Both the position numbers and the translations under genes were made by a program. Under the pieces are notes generated by a model that had not been told where the DNA came from, did no database searches, and saw only the letters and a list, made by a program, of their open reading frames with translations. 64,000 bases of DNA from Elstera cyanobacteriorum. Its GTDB lineage: Bacteria; Pseudomonadota; Alphaproteobacteria; Elsterales; Elsteraceae. Positions 52,664-62,349 of this stretch are shown here, one piece after another (the stretch's first letter is position 1; every line of letters begins with the position of its first letter). The stretch spans positions 1 through 64,000 of the forward strand of contig NZ_NOXS01000029.1 in assembly GCF_002251735.1 (NCBI RefSeq). Direction: 5' to 3'.

Positions 52664-53471
52664 GGTTTTCCTCCTCCGCCGAATAAACACCGACCGCTGG
52701 GACCGGCGCGCCGCCTGCAATCTGTAGCAGTTGTGCCGCTGTCGCGATGGCGATCTCGCGCGGCGCCTTGCCGCCGGTACCGGGCAGGCCGATGGGGCAG
52801 ACGAGGCGCGTGGCGGCGGCATCGCCAAGGCCGATGGCGGCGAGACGCTTTAAAAACCGCGCCCGTTTTGTTTTCGATCCAATCAAGCCAACATAGGGCA
52901 GGTCGGGCCGTGCCAGGGCTGCCGCCGTAAGATCAAGGTCGAGCGCGTGATCGTGGGTCATCACGAGAACGAAACACCCAGCAGCAAGTTTGGCAATCTC
53001 TGCGGCGGGACGGTCGGTAACGTGAACGGCGACCGGGGCGGGTAGGGTATCGGGAAACTCCTGCGCGCGCGCGTCGATCCAGTCGATCCGATGTGGCAAT
53101 GGCCCCAGCACCTCCACCAGCGCCCGCGCCACATGCCCCGCGCCGAAAATCGCGAGGCTGAGAGCGGGGGGCAGGATTGGCTCAAAACTCACGGTCACGC
53201 TGCCTCCGCAACATTGCCCGAGGGTTGGCCCCAGCGGCCATTTGCGCGTGACCGGGCGCGCGGCACGGTCAGCAAGCAGGCGGCGGGCGAGGGCTATGGC
53301 TTCGAATTCCAAGGTTCCGCCGCCGATGGTACCGAGCACTTGCGCGGCGCTGACCGCCATTTTCGTTCCCGCCTGCCGGGGGGTAGAGCCCTGGGCGTCC
53401 AGCAGCGTTACAAGCGTGAAGGGCGTTCCCGCTCGCTCCCAGTCGGCCAGGGCGGCGTAAAACCCCCTCAT
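52644..53471 (-). CDS. xdhC: Xanthine dehydrogenase accessory protein
   Basis: A 275-residue XdhC protein, which binds molybdenum cofactor, helps its sulfuration and inserts it into xanthine dehydrogenase. Family features are LVTLLDAQGSTPRQAGTKM, GTIGGGTLEFEAI and the Rossmann segment SLAIFGAGHVARALVEVL, with QCCGGSVTV between. The ATG at 53471 overlaps the xdhB stop (ATGA). Confidence 0.92.
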   Translation of the reverse strand: MRGFYAALADWERAGTPFTLVTLLDAQGSTPRQAGTKMAVSAAQVLGTIGGGTLEFEAIALARRLLADRAARPVTRKWPLGPTLGQCCGGSVTVSFEPILPPALSLAIFGAGHVARALVEVLGPLPHRIDWIDARAQEFPDTLPAPVAVHVTDRPAAEIAKLAAGCFVLVMTHDHALDLDLTAAALARPDLPYVGLIGSKTKRARFLKRLAAIGLGDAAATRLVCPIGLPGTGGKAPREIAIATAAQLLQIAGGAPVPAVGVYSAEEENHARDES

Positions 53472-55777
53472 GCGCTGCCGGAGAGGGTTTGGATGGCTCT
53501 CAGCAAGCGTTCCGGCGTTGCGGGCGCATCCAGTGGCACGGGGCCGGGAAGGGCGGCGGTCGCGGCCACAGCGTCGCGCAACGCAAAGAAAACCGCATTG
53601 GCCAGCATCAACGGCGGTTCGCCCACCGCTTTGGAGCGGTGGATCGTCTCTTCCCGATTGGCCTCGTCCCACAGGGTAACGGTAAACGCCTCGGGCGTGT
53701 CGGAAATCGCCGGGATTTTATAGGTGGAGGGGGCATGGGTGCGCAAACGGCCCGTTGCATCCCACACCAGTTCTTCCATCGTCAGCCAGCCCATACCCTG
53801 GATGAAACCGCCTTCGATCTGGCCCTTATCCAGCGCCGGGTTTAGCGAGGCGCCGCAATCGTGCAGAATATCCACCCGCAGCAGCTTATTTTCGCCCGTG
53901 AGGCAATCCACCTCCACCTCGGCGACCGCCGCACCATAGGCATAATAGAGAAACGGCCTGCCGGTAAAAGTTTCTTTATCGAAATGAATTTTTGGCGTGG
54001 CGTAGAACCCCGTGGACGAGAGCGAAATCCGCGCGAGATAGGCGGCGCGGACAAGATCGGGGAAGGGCAGGCTTTGCCCGCCGCCGCTGACCTGACCGTT
54101 GTTAAAGCTGATATCCGCCGCCGTAACGCCGAACTTCTGAGCCGCAAACGCCGCTAAACGGGTGCGGATCTGCAGCGCAGCAGCCTCCGCCGCCTTGCCA
54201 TTCATATCGGCACCGGAGGAGGCAGCCGTGGCGGAGGTATTAGGGACTTTACCGGTCGTGGTCGCCGTCGCCAGAACCTTATCTATATCGATTCCGAAAC
54301 AATCGGCGGTAACCTGCCGGATTTTTTGATAGAGGCCCTGACCCATCTCAATCCCGCCGTGGTTCACTTGCACCGAGCCATCGGTGTAAACATGAACCAA
54401 CGCCCCGGCCTGATTAAGGAAGGTGGTGGTGAAGGAAATCCCGAACTTGACCGGCGTTAGCGCCAATCCGCGCTTGCGGTAAGGGCTGGCGGCATTGAAG
54501 CGGTCGATGGCGGCCCGGCGCTCGGCATAGTCGGCGCTTTCTGCCAGCCGGGCGATGAGGCGCGGGGCAATATCGTCATCGACCACCTGCCCGTAGGGGG
54601 CGATATCGCGCCCCGGCCCATAGAGATTGACGGCGCGCACCGCCTGCGGGTCTTTCCCCAAAAAGCGGGCGATATCGTCGATCACCGCTTCGATGGCCAG
54701 CATGCCCTGCGGCCCGCCGAAGCCGCGAAAGGCGGTGTTAGACACCGTATGGGTTTTCAGCCGCAGCGATTCGACCGATACATGGGGCAGATAATAGCAA
54801 TTATCGATATGGAACAGCGCCCGGTCGTTGATCGCCCCCGATAAATCAGCGGAATAACCGCAGCGGGAGGCGAGCAGCGCGTCGAGCCCTTCGATCCGCC
54901 CATCCTCATCAAACCCAACCGTATAGCGCACCTGAAAATCATGGCGCTTGCCGGTCATCACCATATCATCGTCGCGGTCCAAGCGCAGTTTTACCGGGCG
55001 CTTAGTTTTCAGGGCGAAGATTGCGGCCAGGGCGGCGAATTGTGCCGCCTGGGTTTCCTTACCGCCGAACCCGCCGCCGAGGCGCCGTACCTCCACCGTG
55101 ACCAGCGCATCCGGTAGATGCAGGGCGTGAGCGACAAGATGCTGAACTTCGGACGGGTGCTGCGTCGAACAATAGATCAGCACCCCGCCGTCTTCGGTGG
55201 GGATGGCTAGGGAGATCTGGCCTTCCAGGTAAAAGTGATCCTGCCCGCCCATGGTTAAGCTGCCGGTCAGCCGATGGGCGGCTTTGGCGATGGCCCCGGC
55301 GGCATCGCCGCGCGCCATGCGTTGCGGCGGCAAAATATGGCTGTTGGCGGCTAAGGCCTCGTCGATGGTCAGGAGCGCGGGCAGCGGATCAATCGTTGCG
55401 ACATCGAGCCGAGCGGCGCGGCGGGCGGCGTGGAGAGTATCGGCTGCGACGGCAAATAGGGCTTGGCCGTGGAACTCAATCGCCCGATCTACCAGGATTG
55501 GATCATCCTTCAGGACCGGGCCGACATTATTCTCACCGGGAATATCAGCGGCGCTCAATACCGCAACAACGCCAGTATAGGCGCGGACCTTGTCGAGGTC
55601 GAGACCCGTCAGCGTGCCGTGCGCTACCGGCGATAGGCCGACGGCGGCGTGCAGCAGCCCCGCCGGTTCGGGTAGATCATCAATATAGGGCGCTGTGCCG
55701 CGCACATGGCGGCGGGCGGCGTCATGGGGTAGGGCGGCGCCGACCGCCGGGGTGGGGGAGATGGCACCGTCCTTCAT
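53468..55777 (-). CDS. xdhB: Xanthine dehydrogenase, molybdenum-binding subunit
   Basis: A 769-residue molybdenum-cofactor subunit. It shows GQDHFYLEGQISLAIP, VEVRRLGGGFGGKETQ, the substrate-site region NTAFRGFGGPQGMLA, and the C-terminal catalytic Glu in AVGEPPLMLANAVFFALRDA. It oxidises hypoxanthine and xanthine to urate together with XdhA. The gene overlaps xdhA by 4 bp and xdhC by 4 bp, so the three are translationally coupled. Confidence 0.94.
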   Translation of the reverse strand: MKDGAISPTPAVGAALPHDAARRHVRGTAPYIDDLPEPAGLLHAAVGLSPVAHGTLTGLDLDKVRAYTGVVAVLSAADIPGENNVGPVLKDDPILVDRAIEFHGQALFAVAADTLHAARRAARLDVATIDPLPALLTIDEALAANSHILPPQRMARGDAAGAIAKAAHRLTGSLTMGGQDHFYLEGQISLAIPTEDGGVLIYCSTQHPSEVQHLVAHALHLPDALVTVEVRRLGGGFGGKETQAAQFAALAAIFALKTKRPVKLRLDRDDDMVMTGKRHDFQVRYTVGFDEDGRIEGLDALLASRCGYSADLSGAINDRALFHIDNCYYLPHVSVESLRLKTHTVSNTAFRGFGGPQGMLAIEAVIDDIARFLGKDPQAVRAVNLYGPGRDIAPYGQVVDDDIAPRLIARLAESADYAERRAAIDRFNAASPYRKRGLALTPVKFGISFTTTFLNQAGALVHVYTDGSVQVNHGGIEMGQGLYQKIRQVTADCFGIDIDKVLATATTTGKVPNTSATAASSGADMNGKAAEAAALQIRTRLAAFAAQKFGVTAADISFNNGQVSGGGQSLPFPDLVRAAYLARISLSSTGFYATPKIHFDKETFTGRPFLYYAYGAAVAEVEVDCLTGENKLLRVDILHDCGASLNPALDKGQIEGGFIQGMGWLTMEELVWDATGRLRTHAPSTYKIPAISDTPEAFTVTLWDEANREETIHRSKAVGEPPLMLANAVFFALRDAVAATAALPGPVPLDAPATPERLLRAIQTLSGSA

Positions 55778-57207
55778 TCGCCAACCTCTCCCACCTGAAC
55801 GCCGGTTTCGCGCAAATAGAAACGCAACAGCAGATTGCGCGCGACGGTCAGGCGGTAGTCGGCGGACGCGCGCATATCGCTAAGCGGGGTGAAATCCCGC
55901 CCCAGGGCCTCCATCGCCGCGCGGATCGCTTCAAGGGTAAAGGGTTGGCCGCGTAGCGCCGCTTCAGCCTGCCGCGCCCGGGCAGGCACCCCCGCCATGC
56001 CGCCGAACCCGAGGCGGGCTGACGTTACCAGCCCATCGGTAACGGTCAGCCGATAGGCGGCGCAGACGGCTGAAATATCCTGGTCCTGCCGTTTCGAAAT
56101 CTTATCGGTTCCGAAATAAACGCCGGGTTTCAAATATGGTACGGTAACCGAAACGATAAATTCCCCCGGTTGCCGCGCGGTTTTGCGATACGCCAGGAAA
56201 TAATCCTCAATCGGCATCTGCCGCTCCGCCGCGCCTTTCCGCAGGGTCAGCGTCGCCCCCAGGGCGATGAGCGCGGGCATCGAATCGCCGATGGGCGAGC
56301 CATTGCCGATATTGCCGCCCAAAGTACCGCTATTGCGGATTTGGGTGGAGCCGATGCGCTCGAACAGCCGGGTTAGGTCCGGGTGCAGGGCCGAGAGATG
56401 GGGCAAGGCCTCGTCGAAAGTTACGCCCGCGCCAAAGGTGACGGCCGTATCCGTCGCCTCAATCTGCTTCAGCTCGGCAACGGCCCCAACGGAAATAAGA
56501 TGCGGCAGAACCCGATGCTGTTTGGTCACCCAAAGGCCGATATCTGTAGCGCCAGCCAAGAGCTCGGCTTCGGGGAAGGTCTCGACCAGATCGGCCAAAC
56601 CATCCAGCGTCACCGGCGCGTCGAAGCGGCGGCCATCGGGCGTGGTGACGGTTAAATCGCCCTGGGGCTGAATGGTTTTCAGCAGGGCGATGGGCGGCTG
56701 ATGGTCGGGGCGGGGCAGCGCAAACATGGTTTCCGCCGCCGCGATGATTGGGCGATAGCCAGTGCAGCGGCAGAGGTTTCCCGCCAAGGTCGCATCGATC
56801 ACCGGGCGGCTGGGGGCCGTTTCGCGCTGGTGATATAGAGCATAGAGGCTCATGACGAACCCGGGGGTGCAGAAGCCGCATTGGCTGGCGTGTTCCTGCA
56901 CCATTGCTTCCTGCACCGGGTGCAGGTTGGTCTCGCTGTCCGACAGGTCTTCGACGGTCACCAACTCCTTACCGTCGAGCATGGGTAGGAATTGGATGCA
57001 GGCGTTGACGGCTTTATAGGCCAGGGTTTCGCCGGTCAGCGTACCCACGACAACGGTACACGCGCCGCAATCCCCCTCCGCACAGCCTTCCTTCGTACCG
57101 GGGCGCCGGGCGGTGCCGCGCAGCCAGTCCAACACGGTTAGCGTCGGATCGGTGATCACGACCGATTGAAGCTGACCCCCCATCACGAAGCGAACCGTTT
57201 GTTCCAT
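55774..57207 (-). CDS. xdhA: Xanthine dehydrogenase, iron-sulfur/FAD subunit
   Basis: A 477-residue subunit. The N-terminal plant-type 2Fe-2S domain (GCAEGDCGACTVV) is followed by the second cluster domain (SQCGFCTPGFVMSLYA and GNLCRCTGYRPI), then an FAD domain (LLAGATDIGLWVT, TLGGNIGNGSPIGDSMPALI). The ATG at 57207 starts MEQTVRFVMGGQLQ, the usual N-terminus. A RutR-type box at 57249-57264 lies 42 bp upstream, so it heads the unit xdhA-xdhB-xdhC-ade. Confidence 0.93.
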   Translation of the reverse strand: MEQTVRFVMGGQLQSVVITDPTLTVLDWLRGTARRPGTKEGCAEGDCGACTVVVGTLTGETLAYKAVNACIQFLPMLDGKELVTVEDLSDSETNLHPVQEAMVQEHASQCGFCTPGFVMSLYALYHQRETAPSRPVIDATLAGNLCRCTGYRPIIAAAETMFALPRPDHQPPIALLKTIQPQGDLTVTTPDGRRFDAPVTLDGLADLVETFPEAELLAGATDIGLWVTKQHRVLPHLISVGAVAELKQIEATDTAVTFGAGVTFDEALPHLSALHPDLTRLFERIGSTQIRNSGTLGGNIGNGSPIGDSMPALIALGATLTLRKGAAERQMPIEDYFLAYRKTARQPGEFIVSVTVPYLKPGVYFGTDKISKRQDQDISAVCAAYRLTVTDGLVTSARLGFGGMAGVPARARQAEAALRGQPFTLEAIRAAMEALGRDFTPLSDMRASADYRLTVARNLLLRFYLRETGVQVGEVGE

Positions 57208-57248
57208 CACACCCCTGTTTGCAAGTGGTTCGTTTAAGTTCCGCCGAT

Positions 57249-57264
57249 TTGACCGGTTGGTCAA
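57249..57264. promoter_or_regulatory. RutR-type box upstream of xdhA
   Basis: TTGACCGGTTGGTCAA at 57249-57264 matches the RutR consensus TTGACCAnnTGGTCAA at 15 of 16 constrained or free positions (G for A at position 7). It lies in the 67-bp gap before xdhA. A second copy is at 60040-60059. Confidence 0.7.
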
Positions 57265-57274
57265 CCGCCGTCTC

Positions 57275-58066
57275 TTACCCGCCGCCGTGCAGCCCGCCAT
57301 CGGTGCCGCGCGTCGCCCAATGGGCCAGGCGGCGTTCGGCCAGGGCGGCGACCGCATACATCAGCACCCCCAGCACGGCGATCACCACCAATCCGGCGAA
57401 GAGTAACGGCGTGCGGAAGGAGGAGGAGGCGATCAGCATCAAATGCCCGATCCCGTGGTTAGAGGCGACCGTCTCCGAAATCACCGACCCGACGAAGGCC
57501 AGCGAAATCGCCACCTTCAGCGAGGCGAAGAAATAGGGCATGGCGCGCGGTAGCCCGACCTTCCACAGAATGTCCCGCCGCCGCGCCCCGAGGGAGCGCA
57601 GCACATCCTGCAATTCCGGCTCTAGGGTCGCGATCCCCGCCGCAACATTCACCGCAATGGGGAAGAAGGAGATGAGGAAGGCAGTGATCACCGCCGGGAC
57701 AGTGCCGATGCCGAACCACATGACGAGGATCGGCACCAGCGCCACCTTGGGGATCGCATTGAACCCGATGAGGAGCGGTCCCAAGGCACGATAGAGCAAG
57801 GGCGCTGCCCCGATGGCGACCCCGAGCGCAAGACCGAAGACGATGGCCAGCCCGAAGCCGATCAGCGTCGTCAGTAGGGTTTGCCCGGCATTCAACCAAA
57901 TGGCGTCTTGATACTGGATCAGCGCCTTCAGCGTTGCGGTCGGCGTCGCCAAAATGGCCTGGGGAATATCAAAGAGCAGACAGACCAATTCCCAGACGAC
58001 GACCAGGCCGATGGCCGACAGCCAGGGCAGGGCGGCGCGGATATATTTGCGTTGGCGGGCGGTCAT
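57275..58066 (-). CDS. ABC importer permease, purine locus
   Basis: A 263-residue permease of the SsuC/TauC class with about 6 membrane segments and the loop EPELQDVLRSLGARRRDILWKVGLP-AMPYFF, the EAA motif. It forms a unit with the ATPase and binding-protein genes upstream, each overlapping by 4 bp. Its place in front of xdhA suggests uptake of a purine or pyrimidine-like compound. Confidence 0.9.
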   Translation of the reverse strand: MTARQRKYIRAALPWLSAIGLVVVWELVCLLFDIPQAILATPTATLKALIQYQDAIWLNAGQTLLTTLIGFGLAIVFGLALGVAIGAAPLLYRALGPLLIGFNAIPKVALVPILVMWFGIGTVPAVITAFLISFFPIAVNVAAGIATLEPELQDVLRSLGARRRDILWKVGLPRAMPYFFASLKVAISLAFVGSVISETVASNHGIGHLMLIASSSFRTPLLFAGLVVIAVLGVLMYAVAALAERRLAHWATRGTDGGLHGGG

Positions 58067-58872
58067 GCGGCCCCTCCGCTGAGTGGCACCTGTCGGGCCA
58101 CGTCGATCTTCGCTCGCACGTCATGCAGTAGCGCGTTGAAATCCGGCGCAAACCTTAGATCAAGCGCGCGCGGACGCGGGAAACTGACGGGGCATTCCGC
58201 CGAAATCCGGCCGGGACGGTGCGAGATAACGATGATTCGGTCGGCCAGCATCGCGGCTTCCTGAAGATCATGGGTAACGAGCAGGGTGGTAAACCGCCGC
58301 TCCAGCCACAGGGCCTGCAAAGCCTCCCACAGTTCTTCGCGGGTAAAGGTATCGAGCGCGCCAAAAGGCTCATCGAGCATCAGCAGTGCCGGTTCGTGGA
58401 TCAGCGCCCGGCACAGCGAGACACGCTGCTGCATGCCGCCCGAAAGCTGCCAGGGGTAATGATCCTCGAAGCCGGTCAAGCCGACCGTGCCCAGCAGTTT
58501 GCGCGCCTTATTCTCGTAGGTCCGCCGGTCGGCCCGGAAGCGGCGCCGGTGCGGATCCACGACTTCTAGCGGCAGCAAAACATTCTCCAACGCGGTGCGC
58601 CAGGGCAGCAAGGTCGGGTTCTGGAAGGCCATGCCGACGATTTTTAGCGGCCCCGTAACCGTCTGCCCAGACACGGTAACGCTGCCACCCGTCGGCGGGC
58701 GCAAGCCGGAGATAAGTTTCAACAGGGTCGATTTCCCGCAGCCGGACGGGCCGACCACCGCGAGAAACTCCCCCTGTTTTAGCGTTAAATCAATGTCTTG
58801 GAGGGCGAGCACGCCGCCCTCCTCGCCATAGGTTAAACTCGCCTTATCGATGCGGATGAAATCGCTGCTCAT
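58063..58872 (-). CDS. ABC importer ATPase, purine locus
   Basis: A 269-residue ATPase of the SsuB/TauB class: Walker A GPSGCGKST, Q-loop FQNPTLLPWRT, signature LSGGMQQRVSLCRAL, Walker B LLMLDEPFGALD and switch VTHDLQEAAMLAD. It is coupled to the permease and the binding protein by 4-bp overlaps. Confidence 0.92.
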   Translation of the reverse strand: MSSDFIRIDKASLTYGEEGGVLALQDIDLTLKQGEFLAVVGPSGCGKSTLLKLISGLRPPTGGSVTVSGQTVTGPLKIVGMAFQNPTLLPWRTALENVLLPLEVVDPHRRRFRADRRTYENKARKLLGTVGLTGFEDHYPWQLSGGMQQRVSLCRALIHEPALLMLDEPFGALDTFTREELWEALQALWLERRFTTLLVTHDLQEAAMLADRIIVISHRPGRISAECPVSFPRPRALDLRFAPDFNALLHDVRAKIDVARQVPLSGGAA

Positions 58873-59894
58873 AGTTTCCGGTCGGCGGCGGGGGGCAGGA
58901 AACCGGCGTCGAAAACCTGCTCCGGCGCAGGTGGCGTTTTCAGCCCGGCGGCCAGCGAGACTTGCGCGATGGCGCGCTTCATCCGCTCCATATCCACCCC
59001 GCCAATGCCGTCACGCTTCACGTTCGGCGTTACGATATTATTGGCAATCGCAAGAGCCAACCGTTCAGCTTCCAAACCTTCGTCGATCAGCGGGTCTTTC
59101 TTTTTGGTCGCCGTAATGCCCGCTTTCGGGTCGGCGATCATCTCTTTAAGGCCCTTGATGGTGGCGCGGATGAAGCCTTTCACCGCCTCCGGCTTTTCGG
59201 CGATGATCTTCGGCGAGGCAATCAGCCCATTGCCGTAGAAATCCATGCCAAAGTCGGAATAGCGCATGGCGACGATATCATCGACCTTCACGCCCTGGGC
59301 CTTGAGGTCCAGCACCGACGAGAAATAATGGCCGGAGATGAAATCCACTTCCTTGCGCACCAGCATGGCTTCGCGCAGGGACGGGTCCATATTCTTGCGC
59401 GGCACGGCGGCATTATCGATGCCGACTTTCTGCGCAAAGGCCGGGAAGAGCTTGTAGGAGGCATCGAAGACCGGCGCCCCGAGCGTCTTGCCGACCAAAT
59501 CCTGCGGCTTGGTAATCCCGCTGCTTTTCAGCGCGTAAACGCCGAAGGGCGGGAAGTCGTAGACCATCATGACCGCCTTGATCGCCTTATCGGCATTGGC
59601 GGCATTATATTCGATCAAGGCGTTAACGTCGGCAAAGCCCAGTTCGTAAGCGTTGGAGGCAACCCGGTTGACCGCCCCGGCAGAGCCTTGGCCGGAATCG
59701 ATGGTCACCTCCAGCCCTTCGGCCTTGTAGTACCCCTTGTCGAGCGCGATCAGGAAAAAGCTGGTCGGGCCTTGGTATTTCCAATCGAGCGTAACCTTTA
59801 CCGCCGTTTGGGCGAAGGCCGGGGCCGATAGCGCCGATCCTAGCAAAGCCGCGACCGTCAGAAGTTTTACGAACCCACGCCGTCCCTGTGCCAT
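58869..59894 (-). CDS. ABC importer binding protein, NMT1/SsuA-like
   Basis: A 341-residue periplasmic protein with a signal peptide (GRRGFVKLLTVAALLG, ending SAPAFAQ) and an NMT1/SsuA-like domain: VTLDWKYQGPTSFFLIALDK, GLEVTIDSGQGSAGAVNRVA and GVYALKSSGITKPQDLVGKT. Relatives bind pyrimidine-like compounds or riboflavin precursors. It heads the leftward importer unit behind the RutR-type box at 60040-60059, so a pyrimidine or purine ligand is likely. Confidence 0.88.
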   Translation of the reverse strand: MAQGRRGFVKLLTVAALLGSALSAPAFAQTAVKVTLDWKYQGPTSFFLIALDKGYYKAEGLEVTIDSGQGSAGAVNRVASNAYELGFADVNALIEYNAANADKAIKAVMMVYDFPPFGVYALKSSGITKPQDLVGKTLGAPVFDASYKLFPAFAQKVGIDNAAVPRKNMDPSLREAMLVRKEVDFISGHYFSSVLDLKAQGVKVDDIVAMRYSDFGMDFYGNGLIASPKIIAEKPEAVKGFIRATIKGLKEMIADPKAGITATKKKDPLIDEGLEAERLALAIANNIVTPNVKRDGIGGVDMERMKRAIAQVSLAAGLKTPPAPEQVFDAGFLPPAADRKL

Positions 59895-60039
59895 GCCTGC
59901 GTCTCCTGGTTGTTCGGGGCCATTCCTGCTCGTGACCCCTCACTTCATCATGGCAAAACCCGTTCCACCAGGGGGAAAACGGCGCGGCAAGGGCAGAACC
60001 TGCTGTTTCTAACAGCAGCCTGCCCGCCACCGCGCCAAA

Positions 60040-60059
60040 TTTTGACCGTTTGGTCAAAA
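60040..60059. promoter_or_regulatory. RutR-type box upstream of the importer unit
   Basis: TTTTGACCGTTTGGTCAAAA at 60040-60059 contains the same TTGACC-N4-GGTCAA palindrome as 57249-57264 with longer arms. It sits 145 bp before the binding-protein start and just after the puuE stop, so it serves the importer unit. Confidence 0.7.
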
Positions 60060-60060
60060 C

Positions 60061-60975
60061 TTAGGCAGGGTGGGTGGCCATCCAATGGCGCGCAATATCC
60101 ACCCGCCGCGTCACCCAAACGCCGCTATGCCGGGCGATATGGTCGAGGAACCGCCGCAGCCCGATAACGCGCCCGGGCCGCCCGACCAGACGGCAGTGCA
60201 GACCGATCGACATCATCTTCGGCGCACTCGCGCCCTCGGCATAGAGTGCGTCGAACGCATCGCGCAGATAGGCGAAAAACTGGTCGCTGGTATGGAAGCC
60301 CTGGGCGGTTGCGAACCGCATATCGTTGGCGTCGAGCGTATAGGGGATGATCAACTGCGGTTTGCCGAATTGCCGGTCCCAGTACGGGAGATCATCGGCA
60401 TAACTATCTGAGTTATAAAGAAACCCACCTTCTTCAGCGACAAGGCGCCAGGTATTGGGGCTACAGCGCCCGAGATACCAACCTAGGGGCCGTTCGCCGG
60501 TCAGGCGGCGGATGGCGTCGATGGAGCGCAGCATATCGGCGCGCTCGACCTCTGCTGGAATATGCTGATAGTCGATCCAGCGATAGCCGTGGCTCGCGAC
60601 CTCATGCCCCATTCGTACAAATTCCTCGGCCAGGGCCGGATAGCGTTCCAGCGCCATGCCGACCGCATAGACCGTCAGCGGCATATTGAACTCTTGGAAC
60701 AGCCGTAGCAGTCGCCACACCCCGGCGCGGCTGCCGTATTCATAGATGCTTTCCATATTCATATGACGGGCGTCGGGGATCGGTTGGGCGCCGATGATTT
60801 CCGACAAAAAGGCTTCCGACGCTTTATCGCCGTGCAACACGCAATTCTCGCCGCCTTCCTCGTAATTCAGCACGAAGCTGACGGCGATTTTGGCGCCGTT
60901 CGGCCATTGGGCGTGCGGCGGCTCGGCGCCGTAGCCGATCATATCGCGCGGGTAGGGGGCGGCTTCAAAGCTCAT
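60061..60975 (-). CDS. puuE: Allantoinase, polysaccharide-deacetylase type (PuuE)
   Basis: A 304-residue allantoinase of the NodB-like fold, hydrolysing allantoin to allantoate. It begins YPRDMIGYGAEPPHAQWPNG and has VSFVLNYEEGGENCVLHGD, ESIYEYGSRAGVWRLLRLF, MGHEVASHGYRWIDYQ and FHTSDQFFAYLRDAFDALY, all typical of PuuE. The ATG at 60975 gives the family N-terminus. It is divergent from the hydrolase at 61094-62329, which takes the next step. Confidence 0.92.
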   Translation of the reverse strand: MSFEAAPYPRDMIGYGAEPPHAQWPNGAKIAVSFVLNYEEGGENCVLHGDKASEAFLSEIIGAQPIPDARHMNMESIYEYGSRAGVWRLLRLFQEFNMPLTVYAVGMALERYPALAEEFVRMGHEVASHGYRWIDYQHIPAEVERADMLRSIDAIRRLTGERPLGWYLGRCSPNTWRLVAEEGGFLYNSDSYADDLPYWDRQFGKPQLIIPYTLDANDMRFATAQGFHTSDQFFAYLRDAFDALYAEGASAPKMMSIGLHCRLVGRPGRVIGLRRFLDHIARHSGVWVTRRVDIARHWMATHPA

Positions 60976-61093
60976 GGCAACGATCCTGCATAGTTGGCGG
61001 TGCTGACGCTGAAACCGTGCGACGCAATTGTCGCGCCGGAATTTCCGTGTCAGCGTGATAGGCGCAACAGACGGTATCGGGTGGGCGGAACGA

Positions 61094-62329
61094 ATGACAA
61101 GGGGCGGGCTTGCCGCAAAGGTCCAGGAGACGCGGCTATGGTCGCGGCTGATGGCGCTTGCGGCCATCGGCGGCACGGCGAAAGGCGGCGTCTGCCGTTT
61201 GGCGCTGACGGCGGAGGATGGGGCGGCCCGCGTGCGGCTGGCCAATTGGGCGACCGCGCGCGGCTTTACCGTTTCGGAAGATGCCATCGGGAATATCTAT
61301 GTTCGACGGAAGGGGACGGACCCGACCCTTCCCCCGGTGATGACCGGCAGTCACCTCGATACTCAGCCAACCGGCGGTAAGTTCGATGGTGTGTATGGTG
61401 TACTTGCCGGGTTCGAAGTCTTGGAAGCGCTGGAGGACGCCGGGGTGCAAACCCGCCGGGCCATCGAAGTCGTGGGCTGGATGAACGAGGAAGGGGCGCG
61501 CTTCCAGCCCGGCTGCATGGGGTCTGGCGTTTTTGCTGGGGCGATGCCGCTGGAGGCGATGCGGGCCGTTGCCGATAAAACGGGCGCAACCGTTGGCGCC
61601 AGTATCGATGCGCTGCCGACGGTTGGCGTGTCCCGCGACTTCGGCTTTCCCGTCCATGCCTATGTCGAAGCGCATATCGAACAGGGGCCGCGCTTGGAGG
61701 CGGCGGGCGATACCATCGGTATCGTCACCGGCATTCAGGGCGCGCGCTGGTTCGCGGTCGAGATTACCGGCTCGGAAGCCCATGCAGGCACGACGCCGCG
61801 CGCCCAGCGGAAAGACGCGCTGATGGCGGCACTCGACGGGATCCAGGCCCTGCGCGCCGTGATGACCGACCCCGACGATCAGGTGCGCTTTACGGTCGGG
61901 CGAATGGAGGTTGGCCCCGGGTCACCGAATACGGTGCCGGGCCGGGTGTTTTTCACCATCGATTTTCGCCACCCGGACGCCGCGACCGTGCAGCGCTTGG
62001 GCGATTTGGTGGCACCAACCCTGCGCGCTGCCGCTGGTCCATGCGGGATTGCGATCACCGAAACCTTCACCGGCCCGCCGGTTGCCTTCGATCCCTTAGT
62101 AATTGAGGCGGTTACCGACGCGACCAAAGCGCTCGGCTACAAGCATCACGCCTTACCGTCCGGCGCCAATCACGACGCGAAATTCCTCGCCCGCGTTTGC
62201 CCGACCGGCATGATCTTCATTCCCTGCCTCGGTGGCGTCAGCCATAACGAGGCCGAATCGGCGACGCCGGAAGATTGCACCGCAGGCGCGCGCGTGCTCG
62301 CCGAAACCCTGCTGGCCCTGGCCCAATAA
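61094..62329 (+). CDS. Allantoate amidohydrolase-like enzyme (hydantoinase/carbamoylase family)
   Basis: A 411-residue metal-dependent amidohydrolase of the AllC/HyuC family. Metal-site motifs are GSHLDTQPTGGKFDGVYGVL, WMNEEGARF, VEAHIEQGPRLE and, near the end, PSGANHDAKFLARVCPTGMIF and GVSHNEAE. The start at 61094 is chosen because homology begins there; longer frames add a non-conserved leader. With PuuE next door the natural reaction is allantoate (or ureidoglycolate/ureidoglycine) hydrolysis. N-carbamoyl amino acid hydrolysis is the main alternative. Confidence 0.85.
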   Translation: MTRGGLAAKVQETRLWSRLMALAAIGGTAKGGVCRLALTAEDGAARVRLANWATARGFTVSEDAIGNIYVRRKGTDPTLPPVMTGSHLDTQPTGGKFDGVYGVLAGFEVLEALEDAGVQTRRAIEVVGWMNEEGARFQPGCMGSGVFAGAMPLEAMRAVADKTGATVGASIDALPTVGVSRDFGFPVHAYVEAHIEQGPRLEAAGDTIGIVTGIQGARWFAVEITGSEAHAGTTPRAQRKDALMAALDGIQALRAVMTDPDDQVRFTVGRMEVGPGSPNTVPGRVFFTIDFRHPDAATVQRLGDLVAPTLRAAAGPCGIAITETFTGPPVAFDPLVIEAVTDATKALGYKHHALPSGANHDAKFLARVCPTGMIFIPCLGGVSHNEAESATPEDCTAGARVLAETLLALAQ

Positions 62330-62349
62330 TTCCAACGACTGAGAGAAAC

